Part shown: one piece after another, positions 1 to 6,182 of the stretch | How positions within the stretch are numbered: position 1 is the stretch's first letter | How the letters are laid out: each line of letters opens with the position of its first letter | Assembly: GCA_039199225.1 (NCBI GenBank) | Contig: JBCCSZ010000380.1 | Location: 1-6,182 of the forward strand | Length of the DNA: 6,182 nt | Origin: JBCCSZ01 sp039199225 | Lineage (GTDB): Bacteria > Bacteroidota > Bacteroidia > Chitinophagales > Saprospiraceae | Direction of reading: 5' to 3' | Position numbers and translations under genes: made by a program | The notes under the pieces: model-generated | Database searches by the model: none | Told to the model about the DNA's origin: nothing | What the model saw: the letters and a program-made list of their open reading frames with translations, nothing else

Positions 1-1
1 C

Positions 2-430
2 TACTCTGGACCCCCTGAAATCGCACCCGAATACCAAATCATCGACGATGAAAATTATGCTGCCATACACAATCTAACTGAATACAACGAGAGCTTAGGC
101 TACAAGGAAAACCCTGCAGCCCTCCAACCCTTGCAGCAAACAGCCTCTGATTACGCCATGCATCCTGCGGACCCCGACAAGAAGAAACTCCATCCAATAG
201 GCGAGTGGAATTCCAGTAAAATCGTCTTTACCCCCGAAAAGGTAGAACACTGGCTCAACGGACAGATGGTCCTTTCCTTTGTCCCTTGGTCTGAGGATTG
301 GCAGGCCAAAAAAGAAAATGGTAAGTGGAAGGATTACCCCGACTATGGCAAGTTCAAAACGGGCTACATTGGCCTACAAGACCACGCCAGCCCCATTTGG
401 TTCAAAAACATCAAAATCAAAAAACTGTAA
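2..430 (+). CDS. DUF1080 (3-keto-disaccharide hydrolase family) protein, 3' part only
   Basis: This is the C-terminal 142 residues of a gene whose start lies before the window; the frame is open from base 2 to the TAA at 428-430. The pattern is that of the DUF1080 / 3-keto-glycoside hydrolase family, a concanavalin-like beta-sandwich. Visible are an EYQIIDDE stretch near bases 29-52, GEWNSSKIVF near 200-229 followed by VEHWLNG (the family's usual GEWN...VEHWLNG order), and the end motif GYIGLQDH...WFKNIKI just before the stop. Known members cleave glycosides already oxidised at C3 of the sugar, typically in the periplasm or at the cell surface. Any signal peptide would be outside the window. 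The following gene, a Gfo/Idh/MocA oxidoreductase, begins 12 bases later and would supply the oxidation step, so the two are probably co-transcribed. The family call is firm; the exact substrate cannot be read from the sequence. Confidence 0.9.
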   Translation, partial: YSGPPEIAPEYQIIDDENYAAIHNLTEYNESLGYKENPAALQPLQQTASDYAMHPADPDKKKLHPIGEWNSSKIVFTPEKVEHWLNGQMVLSFVPWSEDWQAKKENGKWKDYPDYGKFKTGYIGLQDHASPIWFKNIKIKKL

Positions 431-442
431 AATACCCTCCCC

Positions 443-1783
443 GTGAAAAGAAGAGCGTTTATCAAAAAATCAACCGCACTGGCAACTTCCGCTACCATGT
501 TGCCCTCCTCCGTCTGGGCCTTGATCAAAAAAGACCGCATTCGCACAGCGCACATAGGCGTAGGGAATATGGGGCTGGAAGACCTCAATGCTGTAGCCTC
601 CCATCCCTCCGTCGTCGTCACTGCCCTTTGTGATGTCGATGGCAAAGCCTTGAAAACCGCCCAGAAGCAATTTCCGGAGGCTAAAGTGTTTACCGATTAT
701 CGCAAACTTTTCGACCAGATGGAATCGGCCATAGATGCCGTCATCATTTCTACCCCCGACCATACCCATGCCCCGGCCTCCATTATGGCCATGAATATGG
801 GCAAGCCCGTCTACTGCCAAAAACCCTTGACCCATCATGTGACGGAGGCCAGAGCCATGAAAAAGCTGGCTGCCGAAAAGAAACTGATCACGCAAATGGG
901 CATACAAGTACACTCTTTTTACGACTACAAGCTGGCCACTATGCTCATACGAGGCGGCATCATCGGAAAGGTCAAATGCGTTCGGGCTTGGTCGCCTAAG
1001 AACTGGGGCTATGATGGCCGACTCCCAACCGGCTCTGACCCAGTACCCTCCCACCTGGATTGGAACTTGTGGCTGGGTACATCTGCTGAGCGACCTTACA
1101 AAGAGGATTTGTATCATCCTCGCAACTGGCGCAAGTTGGTCGACTACGGTTGTGGTACCCTCGGCGATATGGGTGTTCACATCTTCGACACCCCCTACAA
1201 TGCCCTCGACCTCGACGTGCCACTGACCATCAAAACCAGGTGCCGAAAGCCCAATGGATTCGGCTTTCCAGAACACAATACAGTTACGTACAAATTCCCC
1301 GGTACCGCCTACACGGCCAAGTCACTCAAGTGGGTTTGGTACGACGGTCCGCTCGCACCCAAAAGTCATCGGGAACTGAAATTACCCGACAATGACGAAT
1401 TACCAGATCAGGGTGCTATGTTCATAGGCGAAAAGGGTCGCCTGCTGCTGCCCCATTTTATGAAGCTCCCAAAATTAATCGTCAAAGGCAAATACGAAAA
1501 TTACGACATCTCCAAATACGATACAGCCGGTGAGCTGGGCGAGCCCGTCCGCAACTACGCGCAGGAATCACCCAAGCACTATCATCAATTCATAGATGCC
1601 TGTATGGGTAAAGGAGAATGCAGCGCCCCCTTCTCCTATGCCGCCCGACTGACGGAAACCATTTTGCTGGGTGTCATCGCAGGTCGATTTCCCAATAAGA
1701 AACTCCATTGGGACAGCGTCAAGGCCCAGTTCTCCGAATCAGCAGCCAATCAATTTCTGGACTCGGAATATCGGGCGTTTTGA
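443..1783 (+). CDS. Tat-exported Gfo/Idh/MocA family NAD(P)-dependent oxidoreductase
   Basis: Complete gene of 446 residues. The start is GTG at 443: after the upstream stop only AAT ACC CTC CCC intervene in this frame, and the protein then begins with a twin-arginine signal (KRRAFIKKS, residues 2-10), a hydrophobic stretch and a possible cleavage site after VWA at 24-26. The Rossmann domain follows, with GVGNMG at 39-44 and an acidic CDVD at 63-66 after the second strand. STPDHTH is at 103-109 and YCQKPL at 124-129, with the conserved lysine at 127; Gln replaces the Glu of the classical EKP motif, which I recall as common in this subfamily. QMGIQVHS is at 151-158. GDMGVH at 241-246 supplies the Asp-x-x-x-His pair of the catalytic domain. 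Length is normal for secreted members. Such enzymes oxidise sugars or glycosides, using tightly bound cofactor when periplasmic. Pairing with DUF1080 suggests C3 oxidation of a glycoside (inference). There is no Shine-Dalgarno sequence. Confidence 0.94.
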   Translation: MKRRAFIKKSTALATSATMLPSSVWALIKKDRIRTAHIGVGNMGLEDLNAVASHPSVVVTALCDVDGKALKTAQKQFPEAKVFTDYRKLFDQMESAIDAVIISTPDHTHAPASIMAMNMGKPVYCQKPLTHHVTEARAMKKLAAEKKLITQMGIQVHSFYDYKLATMLIRGGIIGKVKCVRAWSPKNWGYDGRLPTGSDPVPSHLDWNLWLGTSAERPYKEDLYHPRNWRKLVDYGCGTLGDMGVHIFDTPYNALDLDVPLTIKTRCRKPNGFGFPEHNTVTYKFPGTAYTAKSLKWVWYDGPLAPKSHRELKLPDNDELPDQGAMFIGEKGRLLLPHFMKLPKLIVKGKYENYDISKYDTAGELGEPVRNYAQESPKHYHQFIDACMGKGECSAPFSYAARLTETILLGVIAGRFPNKKLHWDSVKAQFSESAANQFLDSEYRAF

Positions 1784-1904
1784 GCTGTGGAGTACTTACA
1801 CGGAGGGCGATCGTCCGAACGATGTAGCAGATTTTACCCAGTGGTTTAGCAAAAAGCATGTCCGAGCGGAAGAAGTGGAACGCAAATGGTTTTCCGTCGA
1901 ATGA
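1784..1904 (+). pseudogene. Possible out-of-frame 3' tail or gene remnant after the oxidoreductase
   Basis: Directly after the oxidoreductase stop (TGA, 1781-1783), the frame beginning at base 1782 stays open to a TGA at 1902-1904. It reads as about 40 protein-like residues, including ELWSTYTEGDRPNDVADF and later FSKKHVRAEEVERKWFSVE. The charged and aromatic composition resembles real coding sequence more than random DNA. Removing one T from the TTTT at 1778-1781 would make the oxidoreductase read through into it. I do not recognise the peptide. It could be a frameshifted C-terminal extension, a sequencing error, the remnant of another gene, or chance. Against an extension, the oxidoreductase already ends in EYRAF, close to the usual family ending. 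No start codon with a ribosome site is evident. Confidence 0.25.
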
Positions 1905-1934
1905 GCCTACAACTGTATTGATTTTGTGGACCCC

Positions 1935-2105
1935 TTATGTTGATTTCTTTACAAAGCCATTTACCAGCAATGCTAGGCCACAAATTGCCAGGCCGATCAA
2001 CGGATAGTCCTGATTGTCTGTCAGAATATAGGCGACTACCATAAATACCAATCCAAAAATCGAGATGGCGAGGCTGATGTTTTTGACTGCTTTTGTGTTT
2101 TTCAT
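1935..2105 (-). CDS. Small hypothetical membrane protein with two transmembrane helices (56 aa)
   Basis: Short complete reading frame on the - strand with ATG at 2105 and TAA ending at 1935. The product has three lysines near its N terminus (K2, K5, K8), then a hydrophobic helix at about residues 10-28 containing AISIFGLVFMVVAY. A short polar turn follows at 29-35 (TDNQDYP), then a second helix at about 36-52 (LIGLAICGLALLVNGFV), and the protein ends KKST. Positive charges at both ends and an acidic turn predict a helical hairpin in the inner membrane with both ends in the cytoplasm. I do not recognise a named family and assign no function. No Shine-Dalgarno sequence or clear promoter is visible in the 156 bases upstream, so it may be read from the beta-lactamase-like gene upstream on the same strand. 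Alternating hydrophobic and charged segments argue against chance, but its small size leaves doubt. Confidence 0.7.
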   Translation of the reverse strand: MKNTKAVKNISLAISIFGLVFMVVAYILTDNQDYPLIGLAICGLALLVNGFVKKST

Positions 2106-2261
2106 AAGGGATTCATCTATTAGTTTTCATCGAATACGATTAGTGCTTGCCCATTCCAGTACTTTGGCGTTCTGTAGAAAACGCAAGTCTGTGGACAATG
2201 CAACTCTTGTTCAACAAAAATTCACCCATTCGCAAGCAGCCACATCACAGGCAGTGGACGA

Positions 2262-3410
2262 TCACTTCAGCTCAACCACTTGATCATCGACCAAAATATC
2301 TACGATTCTGTTGACGTATTTGCTTGCATTACCCGTTCCGAGGTTTGACATACATACAATGGTTAAGTTCGCTTTTGGGAATCGCATCATGTAGTTGCTG
2401 AATCCCCAGTCGCCACCTTCATACCAGACGATTTCGTATCCGTTGAAATCCCCAAATGCCAAACCGAATGCATCATTCAACTTTTTGTGTTCAAATTTCA
2501 TGGTCTTGTGCATCAGATCGTAGAATGCTTGCCCCCCAAATTTCTTGGTTTGAAAATTAATGGTCCACTTGGCCAAATCATTCAAAGTGCTATACATCCC
2601 ACTTCCTCCATAGTGAGGAGAGTTTCTATTGATCTGCAGGAATCCTTCTCCCTTATCACGTAAATAACCATATTCGATCAAGTTGCTGGTATTCTCATCG
2701 TCCCGATGATTGTATCCATTTACTCTATTGGGAATAACTTGAAATATATCGTCGTTTACAAACGTATGCGTCATTCCGAGCGGCTCGAATAGGTGTGTTC
2801 TGGCAAACTTTGAAAAGCTCATACCCGATACTTTCTCGACCACCTTGGTCAGCAGCATGTAATTGATATTGCTGTAAGACCACTGTGTACCCGGCTTGTA
2901 CATCAACTTTCGATTGCCCAAAGAAGCCTCAATGGCCGTATTGATATCGAAGAAATTCAGGGTGCTCCAATCCGTCCCATTCTTTCTATCATTGTAGTAG
3001 TAGTCATTAATGCCACTTGTCATATAGATCAAGTGCTTGATTTTAATATCGTGCTTATACTTTGGAAAATCTGGGATGTACTTTTTGATGTCGTCCTCCA
3101 GAGAAACTTTCCCGTCGAGGATCAACAAGGCGACACAGGCAGCTGTAAATTGTTTAGACAAGGAGGCTATGTTAAAGGCCGAATTGGAGCCAATGGGAAT
3201 ACCATACTCCAAATTTGCCAGTCCATATCCCTTTTCAACAATCAAATCTGAATCTTTGATAACGCCGACCATATAGCCAGGCGTCTGGTCATTGACATGC
3301 TGAAAAAGCTCATCGATTTTTCCTATCGTACTGGTATCAACATCGATTTGTGCGTCAAGATTACAGCCATAGATCAACAGTCCCAGGATGAGTGAGAGTA
3401 ATTTTTTCAT
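2262..3410 (-). CDS. Serine hydrolase of the beta-lactamase / S12 peptidase family, exported
   Basis: Complete gene of 382 residues from ATG at 3410 to TGA. The N terminus is a signal peptide (MKKLLSLILGLLIYGC). Cys16 could be the lipidated residue of a lipoprotein, although Tyr at -2 is unusual; cleavage by ordinary signal peptidase between A20 and Q21 is the alternative. The serine beta-lactamase fold is clear: GLANLEYGIPI near 63-73, the nucleophile motif SLSK at 83-86 (Ser83, Lys86), LIYMTSGI near 127-134, YSN at 179-181, EPLGMTHT at 209-216 and GGSGMYST at 268-275. The third active-site motif, normally HxG or KTG, reads EGG at 331-333. Members include esterases, D-amino-acid peptidases and PBP-like proteins; few are true antibiotic-degrading lactamases, and nothing here points to resistance. 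It would act in the periplasm or on the membrane surface. The small membrane protein gene lies 156 bases downstream and the GAF gene ends 276 bases upstream. Confidence 0.93.
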   Translation of the reverse strand: MKKLLSLILGLLIYGCNLDAQIDVDTSTIGKIDELFQHVNDQTPGYMVGVIKDSDLIVEKGYGLANLEYGIPIGSNSAFNIASLSKQFTAACVALLILDGKVSLEDDIKKYIPDFPKYKHDIKIKHLIYMTSGINDYYYNDRKNGTDWSTLNFFDINTAIEASLGNRKLMYKPGTQWSYSNINYMLLTKVVEKVSGMSFSKFARTHLFEPLGMTHTFVNDDIFQVIPNRVNGYNHRDDENTSNLIEYGYLRDKGEGFLQINRNSPHYGGSGMYSTLNDLAKWTINFQTKKFGGQAFYDLMHKTMKFEHKKLNDAFGLAFGDFNGYEIVWYEGGDWGFSNYMMRFPKANLTIVCMSNLGTGNASKYVNRIVDILVDDQVVELK

Positions 3411-3686
3411 TTGTATTACGTTTTTGCTAAGTCGCTAGATAATAAGGTTTTAGAAAAACGCAATCCCATCAATAGACAGACGAATTGAAAACATAGAGTT
3501 TCGCAACAGGCATTCGTGAAAAGGGGAATTCACCTAGACATAGTGTACGAAACATCGTAAACGCATCCCAAAATACATAAAACAATTCAGGCCGTGGGAG
3601 AAATTTTTTTGATAAGCTACTTAGTTTACAAAAAAACAGCTTTTCTAAAAACCTCTATTGGCTGAGCAGATAGGTGTCAAAACATC
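3411..3686. other. Intergenic region between the GAF gene and the hydrolase gene
   Basis: These 276 AT-rich bases separate two - strand genes and should carry the hydrolase promoter and any terminator of the GAF gene. I found no good match on the - strand to the Bacteroidota promoter (TTG, about 19 bases, TAnnTTTG); the nearest -7-like string is TATGTTTT around 3490, without a properly spaced TTG. A 5-bp inverted repeat GTGAA / TTCAC with an 8-base spacer lies at 3516-3533, and a weak terminator-like structure at 3630-3664. The longest small - strand frame noted (28 codons, 3469-3555) has no supporting features. Confidence 0.5.
3630..3664 (-). terminator. Possible intrinsic terminator after the GAF-domain gene
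   Basis: Read on the - strand, about 25 bases after the TAG stop, CAGC (3664-3661) can pair with GCTG (3640-3637). Within it, TTTT and AAAA form an inner stem around TAG, with a 9-base bulge on one side, and a run of seven T follows at once (3636-3630). The order stem then T-run fits a Rho-independent terminator for the gene ending at 3687, but the stem is short, AT-rich and bulged, so the support is weak. Confidence 0.3.
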
Positions 3687-6080
3687 CTATATGGCAACCG
3701 TCACGCGGAGCGCCTTCAGCCCATCTGCTCCTTGTAAACGCTCCAATTCCAGTTCTTCGATCTCATCGGTGATGTAGCCCTGCTGCAAGAGGTGGTTGAT
3801 GTATTCGAGATACTCTATCCGGTCTTTTTCTTGCAACCACACGATGGCCAGCTTTCCTTTCTGGGTTAGCCGCTCGCTGGTCCCTTTGATAAAGGCTTTG
3901 TCAATTCTTTTTTTGAGGATTTCGTAGCGTACGTTGTAGGCTCCGTCCACATCAAACTGCTTTTCATCCATGTTGAAGCGAATGCTCAGCGCGTTGTTGT
4001 ACACAAAGATTAGTTGGGCTGTGGTGAGTGGCACCAGGAAATTTTTCTTATTTGTTTCCACCAGCCGAGTGATTTCACACATTAGGATAAGTTGCCAAAG
4101 GCGAAAATCCCTCAGAAAATAGCTGCTGAATTTTCTATTAGGCAGAAAAGATTGCCCTAAATAGATGTTGTATTCTACCCCATCGGTAATGTATTTTTCA
4201 AAGAAATGCGGCAATACCTCCTGCTTTTTAGCCACTTCCTTATCGACATAGTTGGAGATCAACTCATTGAGCTGATGTACGCTATCCTCATAATTTTTCC
4301 GCTTTCGGTATACGATGTCCAACCTTGGATCGAGGTAATCGAAGTACTTTTTCACAATGCCTTTGGGAAGATGTTCATAGTTTTCGCTGAGCTCTCTCAA
4401 AAGCGGGTGAATATCCTCTGTCAACAGCTCCACGATCTGAGACTCATCACTGGAAACATAGCCACCACCGTCTAGCCGATTGATGAAAGCCTCCGTTTTG
4501 GCCAGGTAAATATCCAATAGTTGAAACTGTAGCCGCTTTCTAAAGGACTTGATGACCTTTTGCGCTCTTTGTAGGTTATCCAACATATCAGCCTCGATGG
4601 AGCGATTGCGAATTTTGGAAGAGCCGACGATGTCTGCCTGCCCATATAATGGATAGACTTCCTTGAAAACGATGGTCTCTAGCGTAGGTTTCTGCCCATT
4701 TTCCAGGGACGCAAAAAGAAACTTTTGGCTAACCTCCTGAAACTTCCATTCGACACTCGGATGGATGTAGGTAAATTGCTTTTGGATAAAAAAGTTGATG
4801 TGGTTGTCCATTTCCTGTATCCAGCGGTTGGTCCCTACTGAAAACAGCGAAATGATCTCGCTGAGCTTGGTCAGCGTTTGTTTGTTAAAACGGTAAGCTT
4901 GGTCGGAAGCCAACTCCATAATGCCCAGAATGTAGCCATTTTTATCCTTTTGCGGTGAAAGCAAGAGGCTCCGATAGCCCTTTTCTATCAGGCGTGATTC
5001 GATCTCTGTCGGCTGCTCCATCTGCTGCAAATCACCGATGATTACAACATCCCCACTATTCAAAACTTTGCCATAGGTGGAACTTTGGTAAAAATCGTCC
5101 CTAGTGAAAGGTGCCAACTCATCGATGCCCCCCAGGATGCTCCACGAGAAAAGCTTAGCGTATTTGAAATCTCGATTCAATAAGCTGCCAAAGGAAACAT
5201 CTGGCCAGCCGAGGTAGGAACGGATCAGGCTTGTCAACTCCTCCCGAGTGGAATCGGGTTCTTCCAAATCCGCATCTTTATCAGAAATCATCATTTCCTT
5301 CATATTCGAAAGCACTTCCACCTCTGTCACATCCTGTATGTAACCAATCACCAGTCCCTCAAAAACAAAATCTTCTGGTGGGAAATGCTCCAACCAAAAC
5401 TGCTCGTTGTCCCACTCATTAAAAAGCTCATGTACCTGGGCAGCATCCAACTCCTTGACTTCCTTTAAGGGCGTTGCTTTGATAAAATCCAGTATGACAT
5501 TCACCTTAAAATGCCTCTCCAACATCGTCTCCCGATGCCGAAAAGTCATAATTTGATAAGAGTTAGACTCAAACTTGTAACCGTGAAAAATATCGAGGAT
5601 CAATCGGCCAGCCTCTATGGCAGGGCTCCCCATCTTACCCTTTACCAGATGACCAGATATTTTGACTTCCCATTCATCCGAGGCAAAAATTTCTTGAACT
5701 GCCGGTGTCAGGTAGAAAAACTCCTTTGTGAAGGGTTTTGCAACAAAGCCCAATTGACCATCAAAAAACAGAGACGGAAAGAGTATGCTCACCAATTCCT
5801 GACGCTTTTCCGGACTATCCAAATTATCATCATTGGCAAATGCCAGCAGCCTTTCTCCCAGTTCATTGAACAGCGCCATATCCATTATCCTCCCGGTTGA
5901 TATGAACTTCTTTTTCTCCATTCTCATTTTTTCTATGAATGGAATAAAGCTAAAGGTAGACGAATAGGGATTGACCTCTTCTGTAGTGGTCATTTTCTCC
6001 ATAAACTGCTTGATGGGCAGGTATTCAGGACACTCCTGATCAACAGTTATAGGCTTCGACTGGACATTTACTTTCGTCAT
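3687..6080 (-). CDS. Large GAF-like domain protein of unknown function (797 aa)
   Basis: The preferred start is ATG at 6080 (MTKVNVQSK), giving 797 residues to the TAG at 3687. The frame stays open to the window edge with a GTG at 6182, but the extra 34 codons are AT-rich and do not look conserved. There is no signal peptide or membrane segment, so the protein should be cytoplasmic. A GAF-like sensory fold is suggested at about 330-420: SGDVVIIGDLQ at 342-352, RSLLLSP at 370-376 and GYILGIMELAS at 382-392, followed by NKQTLTKLSEIISLFS. Residues 500-630 are helical and charged. Other notable blocks are VYPLYGQADIVGSSKIRNRS at 475-494, VEYNIYLGQS at 635-644, DEKQFDVDGAYNVRYEI at 705-721 and LQGADGLKALRVTV near the end. 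I recall long GAF proteins of this layout from Bacteroidota, with no assigned role. No histidine kinase, GGDEF or DNA-binding output domain is visible, so ligand and output are unknown. Confidence 0.88.
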   Translation of the reverse strand: MTKVNVQSKPITVDQECPEYLPIKQFMEKMTTTEEVNPYSSTFSFIPFIEKMRMEKKKFISTGRIMDMALFNELGERLLAFANDDNLDSPEKRQELVSILFPSLFFDGQLGFVAKPFTKEFFYLTPAVQEIFASDEWEVKISGHLVKGKMGSPAIEAGRLILDIFHGYKFESNSYQIMTFRHRETMLERHFKVNVILDFIKATPLKEVKELDAAQVHELFNEWDNEQFWLEHFPPEDFVFEGLVIGYIQDVTEVEVLSNMKEMMISDKDADLEEPDSTREELTSLIRSYLGWPDVSFGSLLNRDFKYAKLFSWSILGGIDELAPFTRDDFYQSSTYGKVLNSGDVVIIGDLQQMEQPTEIESRLIEKGYRSLLLSPQKDKNGYILGIMELASDQAYRFNKQTLTKLSEIISLFSVGTNRWIQEMDNHINFFIQKQFTYIHPSVEWKFQEVSQKFLFASLENGQKPTLETIVFKEVYPLYGQADIVGSSKIRNRSIEADMLDNLQRAQKVIKSFRKRLQFQLLDIYLAKTEAFINRLDGGGYVSSDESQIVELLTEDIHPLLRELSENYEHLPKGIVKKYFDYLDPRLDIVYRKRKNYEDSVHQLNELISNYVDKEVAKKQEVLPHFFEKYITDGVEYNIYLGQSFLPNRKFSSYFLRDFRLWQLILMCEITRLVETNKKNFLVPLTTAQLIFVYNNALSIRFNMDEKQFDVDGAYNVRYEILKKRIDKAFIKGTSERLTQKGKLAIVWLQEKDRIEYLEYINHLLQQGYITDEIEELELERLQGADGLKALRVTVAI

Positions 6081-6182
6081 GGTGTTGATGGATTTGTATA
6101 GAGCAGAACAAACAGGGAAAAAATAAAGTTTGGCATAGGAAAAATAAATACTCCTAAAATCCACTGCCCCTCCATGGATCAC
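6081..6182 (-). promoter_or_regulatory. AT-rich leader upstream of the GAF-domain gene
   Basis: The 102 bases before the chosen ATG are rich in T runs on the - strand. They contain two near matches to the Bacteroidota -7 element (TATTTTTC and TATTTTTT, each one base off TAnnTTTG), neither with a well-placed TTG upstream. There is no Shine-Dalgarno sequence. The stretch probably holds part of the promoter and 5' untranslated region, but no site can be fixed. It is also open in frame with the gene, so a longer protein cannot be fully excluded. Confidence 0.3.

Noticed and set aside
470..1276. 268-codon open frame on the - strand opposite the oxidoreductase
   Set aside because: It is antisense to a gene with clear family motifs. 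Its product is Gly/His/Val-rich without domain structure, as expected from the mirror of a GC-rich coding region.
2207..2217. Palindrome TTGTTCAACAA between the small gene and the hydrolase gene
   Set aside because: An 11-base near-palindrome with a one-base centre is common in AT-rich DNA and lacks a second copy or promoter context.
2065..2283. 72-codon + strand frame across the gap before the hydrolase stop
   Set aside because: It overlaps the start of the small membrane protein gene and the end of the hydrolase gene on the other strand, and its composition is not protein-like.
2262..3410. Antibiotic-resistance beta-lactamase
   Set aside because: The fold is shared, but the altered third motif and the many non-lactamase members of this family give no support for a resistance role.
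3469..3555. 28-codon - strand frame (MFRTLCLGEF...) upstream of the hydrolase
   Set aside because: It is too short, with no ribosome site, helix or conserved feature; this length occurs by chance.
5511..5900. 129-codon + strand frame opposite the GAF gene
   Set aside because: It lies wholly inside a well-supported gene on the other strand and shows no motif or start signal.
6081..6182. GTG at the window edge as start of an 831-residue GAF protein
   Set aside because: The extra 34 codons are T-rich leader-like sequence, and the ATG at 6080 starts a typical soluble N terminus.

Overview
The window most likely comes from a member of the Bacteroidota, and a Cytophagales-like marine or soil lineage would fit. 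The case rests on gene content: a DUF1080 protein next to a Tat-exported Gfo/Idh/MocA oxidoreductase, a long GAF-like protein of a type I recall from Bacteroidota, gene starts without Shine-Dalgarno sequences, and a signal peptide ending in Ala-Gln. The lineage is inferred; no rRNA or other taxonomic marker is present.

Left part (about 1-1783, + strand): the 3' end of a DUF1080 (3-keto-glycoside hydrolase type) gene, then after 12 bases a complete Tat-exported Gfo/Idh/MocA oxidoreductase. Both lie in the same reading frame and look like the end of an operon for periplasmic 3-keto-sugar metabolism: the oxidoreductase would oxidise a glycoside at C3 and the DUF1080 protein would cleave the product. 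About 120 bases after the oxidoreductase stop (to 1904) form an open, protein-like tail in another frame. A one-base change in a TTTT run would join this tail to the oxidoreductase.

Middle part (about 1935-3410, - strand): a small 56-codon gene for a two-helix membrane protein, and upstream of it a full-length serine beta-lactamase-like (S12/class C fold) secreted or lipid-anchored hydrolase. Its SxxK and YxN motifs are intact, but its third motif is unusual (EGG where HxG is expected).

Right part (3687-6080, - strand): a 797-residue cytoplasmic GAF-like protein of unknown function with no recognisable output domain. Its preferred start is the ATG at 6080, although the frame stays open to the window edge. 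The - strand genes are separated by 156 and 276 bases and need not form an operon. Bases 3411-3686 hold only weak hairpins, one of them a possible terminator.

The left + strand block is visibly richer in G+C than the rest in the lines counted by hand, and the change falls near the strand switch. I saw no tRNA, rRNA, CRISPR array, insertion sequence or phage gene. Nothing here is a clear new system. The items most worth following are the oxidoreductase 3' tail, the unannotated small membrane protein, the altered hydrolase motif and the orphan GAF protein.
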